DNA from: Tolypothrix sp. PCC 7910
Lineage (GTDB): Bacteria > Cyanobacteriota > Cyanobacteriia > Cyanobacteriales > Nostocaceae
Direction: 5' to 3'
Assembly: GCF_011769525.1 (NCBI RefSeq)
Contig: NZ_CP050440.1
Location: 4,341,501 to 4,405,500 of the forward strand
DNA: 64,000 nucleotides
The notes beneath the pieces are model-generated. The model was not told the DNA's origin. It saw nothing but the letters and a program-made list of their open reading frames with translations, and searched no databases. Both the position numbers and the translations under genes were made by a program. Below, in pieces: positions 29,501-36,816 of this stretch. Position 1 is the first letter of the stretch. Every line of letters begins with the position of its first letter.

Positions 29501-29829
29501 GCTTAGCAGATTTATTTAACCAAGATTATCCAGCCGAGTTAATTGTCTTAAGCGCTTGCGAAACCGGATTGGGTAAAAACATCAACGGTGAGGGATTAGT
29601 TGGCTTAACACGCGGCTTAATGTATGCAGGTGCAGCGCGGGTTGCAGTCTCCCTATGGCAAGTTAGCGATGAAGGTACATCTATATTAATGCAGGAATTT
29701 TACAAACAGATGTTGCAGCAAAATAAAACCCCTGCTGCTGCTATGCGTGCAGCGCAAATAAAGTTATGGCAAGACGGGCGTAGCCCTTATGAATGGGCGG
29801 GGTTTACAGTGCAGGGGGAATGGAGGTAG
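26527..29829 (+). CDS. Secreted TPR-CHAT protein (caspase-like peptidase domain)
   Basis: 1100 residues. A signal peptide is likely (LYTLTCLLSVVLLSESVGA, then Lys-Ala). Residues about 89-528 are eleven nearly identical 40-residue tetratricopeptide units (core EATTLNNIGLVYSALGEKQQ), flanked by one degenerate unit on each side. A coiled-coil stretch follows (about 590-700). The C-terminal CHAT domain has the caspase-type dyad His962 (ILHFATHGFVN) and Cys1011 (LIVLSACETGLG), so it should be an active protease. CHAT-TPR proteins are common in cyanobacteria, but targets are mostly unknown. The signal peptide argues for a periplasmic or envelope role rather than cytoplasmic immunity. The DNA encoding the repeats has an exact 120-bp period. 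Confidence 0.93.
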   Translation: MLKLYTLTCLLSVVLLSESVGAKATFKQTQIAQQPTTTQQDATRAAAMKAAEEGMALYEQGSAELLRQAIEKWQQALVLWQKVGDKELQAVTLLALGRVYSDLGEQQKALEYYNNALPLWRAVGDRSGEATTLNNIGLVYSDLGEKQKALEYYNNALPLYRAVGDRSGEARTLNNIGTVYDALGEKQQALAYYNKALPLYRAVGDRSGEATTLNNIGLVYSALGEKQQALAYYNKALPLIQAVGDRSGEATTLNNIGLVYSALGEKQQALAYYNKALPLIQAVGDRSGEARTLNNIGAVYGDLREKQKALEYYNNALPLWRAVGDRSGEATTLNNIGLVYSALGEKQQALAYYNKALPLIQAVGDRSGEATTLNNIGAVYDALGEKQQALAYYNKALPLYQAVGDRSGEATTLNNIGAVYDALGEKQQALAYYNKALPLRQAVGDRSGEATTLNNIGAVYDALGEKQQALAYYNKALPLIQAVGDRSGEATTLNNIGLVYSDLGEKQKALEFYNNALPLIQAVGDKGNEASLLSNIAYLERSRGNLQAARTNVEAAIKIIEQLRTKIDSKELRTSYFATKQDVYKFYIDLLMELHKKSPSQGYAALALHYSERSRARSLIELLNEANAKIIKGANPELVAQERNLRQQIDAKDTLRRNLETSDNKNDLVTKAAIQGLSQQINNLLSQYQEIQAKIRASNPEYAKLTNPDPEKDILKLPQIQQQLDQDTLLLQYSLGEEHSYLWAVTPTSMQVYTLPPRQEIEKLTQRLSQDLKSPIANDATIASSKKLSQIILTPVADKLPGKRLVIVADGALQTLPFAALPDLSATKYQPLMVNHEIVNLPSASTIAFQRQQLANRKPAPKALAILADPVYSATDERVTGKPEKTQIGSNLELERSALERAARSLKRNGWDRLKNTATEAKEILKLIPASSSLEALNFDANYNKATSSALNQFRILHFATHGFVNQEQPQLSGIVLSLVDKKGNPISGYLRLADLFNQDYPAELIVLSACETGLGKNINGEGLVGLTRGLMYAGAARVAVSLWQVSDEGTSILMQEFYKQMLQQNKTPAAAMRAAQIKLWQDGRSPYEWAGFTVQGEWR

Positions 29830-29831
29830 GG

Positions 29832-29884
29832 ATTAGGGACTGGGGATTGGGGACTGGGGACTGGGGATTGGGGACTGGGGAGGA
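29832..29884. repeat. G-rich tandem island (GGGGATT / GGGGACT)
   Basis: Alternating 7-mers GGGGATT and GGGGACT directly after the CHAT gene. The complementary form occurs at 30236-30302, so the two islands bracket the 21-bp tandem array as an inverted pair. Similar islands occur at 31320, 33875, 41880 and 57560. Confidence 0.8.
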
Positions 29885-29970
29885 TTGGCGACAAAGCATA
29901 ATTGAATTTTTTTGCTGGAAGGCGATCGCACCTCTAATAATGTCATTGTATTGAGCGACAATGCGATCGC

Positions 29971-30172
29971 ATCGCCTTACATTGTTAATGTATCGCCTTA
30001 CATTGTTAATGCATCGCTTTACATTGTTAATGCATCGCCTTACATTGTTAATGTATCGCCTTACATTGTTAATGTATCGCCTTACATTGTTAATGTATCG
30101 CCTTACATTGTTAATGTATCGCCTTACATTGTTAATGCATCGCCTTACATTGTTAATGCATCGCCTTGCAAC
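29971..30172. repeat. 21-bp tandem array (nine full copies)
   Basis: Nine head-to-tail copies of a 21-mer (ATCGCCTTACATTGTTAATG plus T or C) from 29971 to 30159, then a degenerate tenth. Variation is limited to the last base (T or C) and one C/T change in copy 3. The length is a multiple of three, so all frames stay open and give false ORFs with SPYIVNV repeats. There are no unique spacers, so it is not a CRISPR array. Confidence 0.93.
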
Positions 30173-30345
30173 TAAGTTGCATCAGTCTACAATTAAATTG
30201 CATTTGGCCTTTGTTATTCCCCTTGTCCCCTTGTCCCCAATCCCCAGTCCCCAATCCCCAGTCCCCAATCCCCAGTCCCCAATCCCCAATCCCCAATCCC
30301 CAGCGCTTCCTGCTAAAATATTTCACCGAGCCGGAAGGAAAACAA

Positions 30346-31254
30346 ATGACAGAGGGAAAGATATTGTTGCAACCTGGCACTTTATGGCAAAGTGTCATAG
30401 AACGTACTGAATCTGCCTTGAAATGTGGGGCGTTGCTGTCGATACCAACGGATTTTGAATATGTTGAGCAGGATGGTGTGCGCTTCTTGGTGAGAATTTT
30501 GGCAAATCTTGTGCGTAAAGATGCAGCCAAGAAAAAGCAGATTCAACAAACCGCCGCATCTGGTAAGGATTTTAATCCTTTTCTGCCATACGAAGAAGAT
30601 TTATTTGTTGCAGATATTTCTGAGACTCATGTTTGTCTCTTAAATAAATTCAACGTTGTTGACCATCATATATTAATTATTACTCGCGCTTTTGAAGAAC
30701 AAGAAAGCATACTGACTTTAGAAGATTTTGCGGCGATGTGGGCTTGTTTAGCGGAATATGATGGTTTGGCATTTTATAACGGTGGTCAAGTTGCAGGGGC
30801 TAGTCAACGACACAAGCATCTGCAAATAGTACCTTTACCGCTAACAACTTCAGGCGATGCAATACCCATTCAGCCGTTGTTAGCAAAAGCAGAATTTCAG
30901 GATGTAATTGCAACTATACCCGGTTTACCTTTTAAACACGCTATTGCAGCTTTAAATCCCCAGTGGGCAGAGTCGCCATTACAAGCTGCAAAAACTACAA
31001 TGGAACTATATAATGCTTTACTCGATGCTGTAGGGATAACTGCGGTTAACGATAATAGACAATCTGGTGCATACAACCTTTTAGCTACACGAGAATGGAT
31101 GTTAATCGTACCGCGATCGCAAGAAGAATACGAGTTAATTTCTGTTAACTCATTAGGGTTTGCAGGTGCGCTATTAGTGCGAAATCAGCAACAAATGCAA
31201 CTCCTCAAAAACCAAGGGCCAATGAATATTCTTAAGAATGTAGGTTTTAATTAG
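30346..31254 (+). CDS. ATP adenylyltransferase (Ap4A phosphorylase)
   Basis: Cleaves diadenosine tetraphosphate by phosphorolysis to ADP and ATP, keeping the alarmone low. The 302-residue protein shows the HIT-related active-site block GASQRHKHLQIVPL and a C-terminal segment SGAYNLLATREWMLIVPRS typical of the class. I start it at the ATG at 30346 because GGAAGGAAA precedes it and homology begins there. The frame is open 180 bp further upstream, but that part is repeat DNA coding for Pro-Gln-Ser repeats. Monocistronic. Confidence 0.92.
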   Translation: MTEGKILLQPGTLWQSVIERTESALKCGALLSIPTDFEYVEQDGVRFLVRILANLVRKDAAKKKQIQQTAASGKDFNPFLPYEEDLFVADISETHVCLLNKFNVVDHHILIITRAFEEQESILTLEDFAAMWACLAEYDGLAFYNGGQVAGASQRHKHLQIVPLPLTTSGDAIPIQPLLAKAEFQDVIATIPGLPFKHAIAALNPQWAESPLQAAKTTMELYNALLDAVGITAVNDNRQSGAYNLLATREWMLIVPRSQEEYELISVNSLGFAGALLVRNQQQMQLLKNQGPMNILKNVGFN

Positions 31255-31478
31255 GGTCATTTGGTGTTTGGTAATTGGTAATGGGTAATTGGTAATTGGG
31301 ATTTTCCCCTTGCTTCCTCATCCCCAATCCCCAGTCCCCAATCCCCAATCCCCATTCCCCAACAAGTGCCGTCCCAAAATTTATATGTTATCTTTTGCAG
31401 CATCACTAATACTGATGTGTCAAAGCCGCTTTAATTCGTAATTCATAACTCATAATTCATAATTTCAGGAGAATCATT

Positions 31479-32840
31479 ATGCATCACTTTGACCTGAAAT
31501 GGATACGCGGCCAGTTTCCCGCACTCACACAAACAATCAACGGTAAGCCTGTAATTTTTTGTGATGGCCCTGGTGGAACTCAAGTACCAGGTGCAGTGCT
31601 TGATGCTATCAGTGATTATTTAGTAAGGTCAAATGCAAATGCTCATGGGGCTTTTGCGACTAGCGCGCGCACAGATGCACTGTTGACGGCGGCGCGTGCG
31701 GCTACGGCTGATTTCCTGGGATGTCATAGTGATGAGGTGGTATTCGGTGCTAATATGACTACCCTTACCTTTAGCGTTAGTCGCGCTATTGGTCGAGAAT
31801 TACAAGCAGGCGACGAAATTATTGTCACACAGCTTGACCATTACGCCAATGTTTCTCCTTGGTATGCGTTGGAGGAAAAAGGCGTGGTTGTCCGTGAGGT
31901 GGGTTTCAATGTAGAAGACTGCACCTTAGATATGGGTGAATTAGAAAGGCTAATTAATGAACGTACAAAGTTAGTTGCAATTGGCTTTGCATCTAATGGA
32001 GTCGGGACAATCAACGATGTTGCTAAAGTTGTGCGTTTGGCTCATGGTGTGGGTGCATTAGTGTTTGTTGATGCTGTTCACTACGCGCCCCATGCGCCTC
32101 TCAATGTTCATGCACTAGATTGTGACTTTCTCGCCTGTTCCGCGTACAAATTCTTTGGCCCCCACGTAGGGGTTTTGTATGGTAAACGCGAGCATCTTGC
32201 TCGATTCACACCATATAAAGTCAAACCCGCCCCTGATGATGTTCCCTCGCGTTGGGAAACTGGAACTTTAAATTATGAAGGCTTGGCTGGGTTAGTAGCT
32301 GCAATAAATTACTTGACAAAATTAGGTTGTCATGTTTCACCTGCCGTTGATAACGAGTTGATTTCTGCCTTAATTGAAGCAGATAAGGAAGGTCTAGAAA
32401 CATTCCACTGTCCCAGCTTCCTCACTTCCTCAGATTCAACAACACCTGCAATTACATCTGCTTATCACAGCAGACGGGCGGCTTTAGTAGCAGCAATGTC
32501 CAGCATTCAACAATACGAAAGGGAATTGAGTCACAAACTGATTCCGGGATTGTTAGCGATTCCGGGCTTAAAGTTATATGGTATTACCGATCCACAGCGC
32601 TTTAATGGGCGAACCCCAACAGTAGGATTTCGCCTAGCTGGACAAACCCCTGCAACTGTTGCCAAAGCATTAGGCGATCGCGGAATATTTTCTTGGCATG
32701 GTCATTTTTATGCGATCGCACTCATCGAAAAACTCGGCATAGAACCTACCAGCGGCTTAGTGCGAATTGGGCTAACACACTACAACACAGCCGAGGAAAT
32801 TGAGCAACTATTGCAAGCCTTACAAGAAATCGCCATTTAG
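31479..32840 (+). CDS. Cysteine-desulfurase-like class V aminotransferase
   Basis: PLP enzyme of 453 residues from the SufS/NifS-related group that is often annotated as cysteine desulfurase-like protein. Lys224 in LACSAYKFFGPHVGVLYG binds PLP, Asp198 in VFVDAVHYAPH pairs with the pyridine nitrogen, and the N-terminal loop FCDGPGGTQVP and RSNANAHGAF contact the cofactor. The mobile cysteine loop of true desulfurases (RxGxHC) is not seen near the C terminus; GIFSWHGHFYA stands there instead. It may therefore act on another substrate. AGGAG lies nine bases before the ATG. A REP-like palindrome follows the stop codon. Confidence 0.9.
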   Translation: MHHFDLKWIRGQFPALTQTINGKPVIFCDGPGGTQVPGAVLDAISDYLVRSNANAHGAFATSARTDALLTAARAATADFLGCHSDEVVFGANMTTLTFSVSRAIGRELQAGDEIIVTQLDHYANVSPWYALEEKGVVVREVGFNVEDCTLDMGELERLINERTKLVAIGFASNGVGTINDVAKVVRLAHGVGALVFVDAVHYAPHAPLNVHALDCDFLACSAYKFFGPHVGVLYGKREHLARFTPYKVKPAPDDVPSRWETGTLNYEGLAGLVAAINYLTKLGCHVSPAVDNELISALIEADKEGLETFHCPSFLTSSDSTTPAITSAYHSRRAALVAAMSSIQQYERELSHKLIPGLLAIPGLKLYGITDPQRFNGRTPTVGFRLAGQTPATVAKALGDRGIFSWHGHFYAIALIEKLGIEPTSGLVRIGLTHYNTAEEIEQLLQALQEIAI

Positions 32841-32848
32841 TATGCCTT

Positions 32849-32873
32849 GTAGAGACGCGATTCATCGCGTCTA
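32849..32873. repeat. Short REP-like palindrome (AGACGCGAT / ATCGCGTCT)
   Basis: Nine-bp perfect arms with a 2-base centre, just after the aminotransferase stop codon. Same family as 13692, 35104 and 55233. It may work as a bidirectional terminator between two convergent genes. Confidence 0.85.
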
Positions 32874-32886
32874 TTTCTATTACCCA

Positions 32887-33582
32887 TTATCCATTACCCA
32901 TTACCCCCTCAACAGATTTGTGATTTACACTATTTGCATAAATCGCAAGTTGTGACCGATTCTTGAGATTGAGACGGTTGAGAATACTCGTCACATGAGT
33001 TTTAACCGTGCCTTCGGTAATATATAGCTTCTGAGCAATTTCGCGATTTGTTGCGCCTACGCCAATTAAATTTAAAACTTCTTGTTCTCGTGCTGTGAGT
33101 TCTGATAACTTTGCTGGTGAGGAATTTTCGCTACTTCCAGCCGCAGATGTTTCCTTCGCTAAAAGTTTATCAAATAACCCTGGGCCAAATTGAGTATAGC
33201 CATAATGCCCAAAGCGAATTGCATTTGCCAACTCACTCGAAGGCATATCTTTGAGCAAATATCCTTTTGCACCTGCGCGCATAGCCCCTGCAAGAGAAGT
33301 ATCATCATCAAAAGTGCTTAAAACCAGAACTTTGATATGGGGAAAATTCTCCACAATTTGTTTTGTTGCAGTTCGTCCGTCCATTTCTGGCATCCGTAGA
33401 TCCATTAACACCACGTCTGGCTGGAGTTGTGCAACCATTTCTAGAGCAATTTTGCCATTCTCAGCATCCCCAACTACCTGTAAATCACGTTCTTGTTCTA
33501 GCATTGCTTTTAATCCTTGACGAATCAGGCTTTGGTCGTCAACAATTAACAGGCGAATTTTAGCAGATTCATCAATTTTCAT
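32887..33582 (-). CDS. NarL/LuxR-type response regulator
   Basis: Two-component response regulator of 231 residues. The receiver domain has acidic pocket Asp15-Asp16 (LLIVDDQSLIRQG), phosphorylation site Asp61 (DVVLMDLRMPEMDG), Thr/Ser switch LVLSTFDDD and Lys in GAKGYLLKDMP. The C-terminal LuxR helix-turn-helix is LTAREQEVLNLIGVGATNRE to EGTVKTHVTSILNRL. I use the ATG at 33582 because AAGAGGTAG precedes it. The frame is open to 33744, but that part is repeat-derived. No histidine kinase is adjacent, so it is an orphan in this window. Confidence 0.94.
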   Translation of the reverse strand: MKIDESAKIRLLIVDDQSLIRQGLKAMLEQERDLQVVGDAENGKIALEMVAQLQPDVVLMDLRMPEMDGRTATKQIVENFPHIKVLVLSTFDDDTSLAGAMRAGAKGYLLKDMPSSELANAIRFGHYGYTQFGPGLFDKLLAKETSAAGSSENSSPAKLSELTAREQEVLNLIGVGATNREIAQKLYITEGTVKTHVTSILNRLNLKNRSQLAIYANSVNHKSVEGVMGNG

Positions 33583-33919
33583 AAGTTCTACCTCTTGGAA
33601 ATATTCATAAATAAAGCTATTCATAATCAAGATTTGGAAATGGGTATTGGTGGTATTCTTTTTTGTAATTAATATTAATTTTGTGAAAAGGGTAAAGGGT
33701 AAGGGTGAAAGGTTATTTCTGCATCCTTTCTCCCTTAACCGCAAACAATCGGGATTGAAGTAGTCAACTTCTTTCTAGGTTTAATTTATCGAAACTAATA
33801 GGTTAGTTCCATCGAATAAATGTCACGACTTAAGGATGATATTTGTCACGTCGTTATATGACATTTGTCATGTTGGGGATTGGGGACTGGGTACTAGGGA
33901 TTGGGGACTGGGTATGAAT

Positions 33920-34062
33920 AAATACAGTTCCGTTAAGAAAATTAATTGATAACAAAATCAAAAAACTAGTTACTCAACAAAAAAACAGAACAATAATTTT
34001 GGAGGGGGTTTGGGGGACGCAACCGTCACCCAATCGGGGGTTTGGGGGAGAATCCCCCAATT
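33920..34062. repeat. Dispersed repeat family R, copy 4
   Basis: Same element as at 11570 (direct orientation): AATACAGTTCCGTTAAGAAA at one end, the CTAGTTACTCAA block, then the G-rich half ending GGGAGAATCCCCC. It fills most of the gap between the NarL-type regulator and the Crp-family regulator; the rest (33583-33919) holds a GGGATTGGGGACTGG island and no gene. Confidence 0.85.
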
Positions 34063-34089
34063 CTTCTGGCTTCTTTAGACAAAATAAGA

Positions 34090-34788
34090 TTACTCCATGC
34101 CACCAAGAGCGATCGCATCTAGTTGATGAGTATCAAGAATTGTAATTTTGCCACCTCGACTGTAGGTAATCATCGAGTTGAGGCTTTTAATTAAACGCAC
34201 GCATTCTTCGTAAGAAATACCAACACTACGAGCCATGCGATAGTAAGATAACTTAACTTTTAAAGTTTCGCCTTCTGTTGTTCTCTCAGTTCCAGATTCG
34301 GCGGCATAATATTGAATTAATCTGGCAAGTCTGACAATAGCTCGCTCAGAAACTAATCCATGTACTGTTTCATGTAATTGCTGAATCCGATTGTTAAAAA
34401 CCATCAACATCTGTAGGGCAATTTCAGGATTTTGTTGTATGGCTTTTAATAAAGCATCTCGCTCTACAGTGAGAATTTCACATTCAGATTCAGCCGTTAC
34501 AGTCGCGGGGGAAATTCCATTTCCTAATAAAGCAGGCGCAGCAAAAATCTCTCCTACAGCTAATGTCCGCAGAATCGTTTCTTTACCTGTGGTTGCTGTT
34601 TTGCTAACTTGAATTGAACCACTAACAACAGCATATAATTTCGCAGGTAAGCGATCGCCTTCATGGAGAATCATCTCTCCCTTACTATAATTTTGCAGTT
34701 GGGTTTGGGGTTGCAAACTAATTTTGTCTGCGGTTGTTAACCCTGCAAACACAGTAATTTGAGAAAGTTGTTCCAATGATGCCTGCAT
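34090..34788 (-). CDS. Crp/Fnr-family transcription regulator
   Basis: 232 residues with an N-terminal cyclic-nucleotide-binding-like beta barrel (residues about 15-120, including GEMILHEGDRLPAKLYAVVS and RTLAVGEIFAAPALL), a long dimerisation helix, and a C-terminal winged helix with YRMARSVGISYEECVRLIKS as recognition part. The phosphate-binding cassette of cAMP receptors (GExxxxxxxRxA) is not conserved, so cAMP binding is doubtful. No Fnr-type cysteine cluster is present. The start codon lies six bases from the end of a MITE-like element, so its promoter and leader must lie within that repeat or overlap it. Confidence 0.9.
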   Translation of the reverse strand: MQASLEQLSQITVFAGLTTADKISLQPQTQLQNYSKGEMILHEGDRLPAKLYAVVSGSIQVSKTATTGKETILRTLAVGEIFAAPALLGNGISPATVTAESECEILTVERDALLKAIQQNPEIALQMLMVFNNRIQQLHETVHGLVSERAIVRLARLIQYYAAESGTERTTEGETLKVKLSYYRMARSVGISYEECVRLIKSLNSMITYSRGGKITILDTHQLDAIALGGME

Positions 34789-34793
34789 GACAT

Positions 34794-35065
34794 TAAGTAG
34801 GTCGGCGAAATTAAAGATAACTGGCTGAGGCTGTCATTCTTACAAAGTTCTGTTCGTCGGAGACGTTGGCGTTCGCGAAGCGTCTCCCCTTGGGAGAAGC
34901 CATCGGAGGAAACCTCCGCTCAACGCCAGTTCGTTCAAGTCGGGAGACCCGCCCACACGACTGGCTCGACTTTGCGCTTTGTCTTTAGTCATGTGTCATT
35001 GGTAAGTATGTCAAACCTATTTACGTTTTTTAACATAGTTGGGTTTATTCACACTGACTTACTTA
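34794..35065. mobile_element. MITE-like element interrupted by a second repeat
   Basis: The outer element has the same ends as the intact 117-bp copy at 52049: TAAGTAGGTCGGCGAAATTA at the left and ACTGACTTACTTA at the right, giving imperfect 14-bp terminal inverted repeats. Here the element is split after the GGCTGAGGCTGTCATT block by about 150 bp containing GCGTTCGCGAAGCGTCTCC, GGGAGAAGCCATCGGAGG and AACGCCAGTTCGTTCAAG motifs of another repeat family. This is a nested insertion. It abuts the start of the Crp-family gene. Confidence 0.8.
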
Positions 35066-35103
35066 TCTTAATAAGGAAACTCAAAACCACTTTTCCCCTT
35101 CTT

Positions 35104-35131
35104 GTAAAGACGCGATTAATCGCGTCTCTAC
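35104..35131. repeat. Short REP-like palindrome (28 bp)
   Basis: GTAAAGACGCGATT pairs with AATCGCGTCTCTAC, a 28-bp near-perfect palindrome 38 bp after the amidase stop codon. Same family as 13692, 32849 and 55233. Confidence 0.85.
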
Positions 35132-35168
35132 CCCTGCCATCCAAGCGATAGAATTAATTCTCGATTTG

Positions 35169-36566
35169 TCAGATCGCCAAGGCTGGACGATGCTGAATCC
35201 AAGGATTTGCAGCCTCTAATTGTGCGGCGAGACTGATGAGTGTTGCTTCTGCGCCGGGTTTGCCTACTAACTGTACGCTAATGGGTAAACCGTTACTATC
35301 AAATCCTACCGGAAGTGCGATCGCAGGTTGTCCGGTTGCATTGGCTGCGGGACAGGGAGCAATCCAGTTAATAATCTCTTTGAGTGTGTCTTCTGGACTT
35401 AAGTCAGCCCATTCGCCTACGCGAATTGGGGAATGCAAATAAACTGGCAATACCAGCACATCAACATTATGGAAAAACCCGACAATTTGTCTGGCGGCGA
35501 TTTGCATTTGTGATACTGCTTGCAGATATTCACCCGCGGAACCAGAACGCGCCAATAGCCAACGGTTCATTGGTTGCAAAGCTTCTGCGGGAATTCCCGA
35601 AGCACCTACCCCAGCTTGCCAGATGATAGGAAATGGTTCAATTAATCCGCTAAAATCTGGCGATTTTTCTATAACTGTGTGTCCTAGTTGCGTTAGTAAC
35701 TTAACAGTTTGCAAAACTCCTTGTTCACAGTTACTATCTGCTTCACCCAAGGGAGGAATAATCGTTGTATAGGCAATTTGCAATTCTTGGGGTGGTTTCT
35801 CGGTAGCAGAGAGGAAGGAAGTTTCCGGATCGGGTAACCAATAAGGATCGCCTACTACGTAACCAGATATAGTATCTAAAAGTGCGGCTGCATCAGCCAC
35901 AGTCCGAGCAATGGGCCCATTGGTGGCAATTCCCGAAAGGCGATCGCCTACAGGTGCATTACTTACCCTGCCTCGTGATGGTTTAATGCCTACCAAACCA
36001 CAACAAGCTGCAGGCCCACGAATTGAGCCACCGCCATCAGAACCTTGAGCGATCGCACTCAAACCTGCGGCTACGGATGCGGCTGCGCCACCACTAGAAC
36101 CGCCTGGTGTATATTCCAAATTCCAGGGATTTCTAGCGGGGGGAAATACCGCAGGTTCGCTGTAAGGAAAAGAACCAACTTCGGAAGTAGCAGTTTTACC
36201 TAGGATAATAAATCCGGCTTGTTTGATGCGGGTGACAATCCCATCATCATAGCTAGGGATATTATTAATTAAAGCCGGATTGCCGTAAGTACAAGGCACA
36301 CCAGCTACCGGGTTCAAATCTTTAATCGAAATTGGCACCCCAAAAAATAGTGGTAACTCGGAATTATTTGCCAGTATTTCTGTTTTAGCTTGAGCATCTG
36401 CGATCGCTAAATCTGCGGTCACCGTAAAATAGCTACCTAATTGGGGATTTAAGCGCTCAATCCTTTCTAGATATACATTTACCAACTCTAGAGGCGACAG
36501 TTCCCGGCGACGGATTAATTGCGCCAACTCCAGTGCTGGGGTAAAAGCTAAATCAGTTTTATTCAT
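35169..36566 (-). CDS. Amidase-signature family hydrolase
   Basis: 465-residue amidase of the AS superfamily. The Ser-cisSer-Lys triad is visible: Lys82 (ISIKDLNPVAG), Ser157 (TPGGSSGGAAAS) and Ser181 in the following GSDGGGSIRGPAA, with the 24-residue spacing of known members. It is not GatA: the neighbourhood has no gatB or gatC and the C-terminal half differs. Such enzymes hydrolyse varied amides. Monocistronic. Confidence 0.9.
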   Translation of the reverse strand: MNKTDLAFTPALELAQLIRRRELSPLELVNVYLERIERLNPQLGSYFTVTADLAIADAQAKTEILANNSELPLFFGVPISIKDLNPVAGVPCTYGNPALINNIPSYDDGIVTRIKQAGFIILGKTATSEVGSFPYSEPAVFPPARNPWNLEYTPGGSSGGAAASVAAGLSAIAQGSDGGGSIRGPAACCGLVGIKPSRGRVSNAPVGDRLSGIATNGPIARTVADAAALLDTISGYVVGDPYWLPDPETSFLSATEKPPQELQIAYTTIIPPLGEADSNCEQGVLQTVKLLTQLGHTVIEKSPDFSGLIEPFPIIWQAGVGASGIPAEALQPMNRWLLARSGSAGEYLQAVSQMQIAARQIVGFFHNVDVLVLPVYLHSPIRVGEWADLSPEDTLKEIINWIAPCPAANATGQPAIALPVGFDSNGLPISVQLVGKPGAEATLISLAAQLEAANPWIQHRPALAI

Positions 36567-36816
36567 GCGTGAACTACTGAGTAGTTTGAGATTTTTTTGC
36601 GATTTTCCACTAAGTTTGTTACTTTAGCAGGATTTTCGGGAAATATATCTCTGTAAATCCGGATATTTGTCATTCAACTAGGATACTAGTACACTTACGT
36701 GAAAGTATGGGCTAGTTTGCAATGGGCGTAGTTATTTTTTTAATCAAACCGTAACTTCGCTGCATCGTAATTTTAATTGTTTGGCATCCACTTGCAACAA
36801 TCCCCAAGGGATATTT

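Noticed and set aside
29971-30172. CRISPR array
   Set aside because: Copies are directly adjacent with no unique spacers, so it is a simple tandem repeat. No cas genes are present.
30166-30345. Longer start for the Ap4A phosphorylase
   Set aside because: The extra 60 residues are repeat-derived Pro-Gln-Ser sequence. A good ribosome binding site precedes the ATG at 30346, where homology begins.
29912-30410. Open frames of 87 and 149 codons over the 21-bp tandem array
   Set aside because: All frames are open because the repeat length is a multiple of three and lacks stops. The products are SPYIVNV repeats and no start signal or homologue supports them.
33583-33744. N-terminal extension of the NarL-type regulator
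   Set aside because: The extra 54 residues come from an intergenic repeat (AAGGGTAAAGGG type). AAGAGGTAG precedes the ATG at 33582, and the receiver domain starts right after it.
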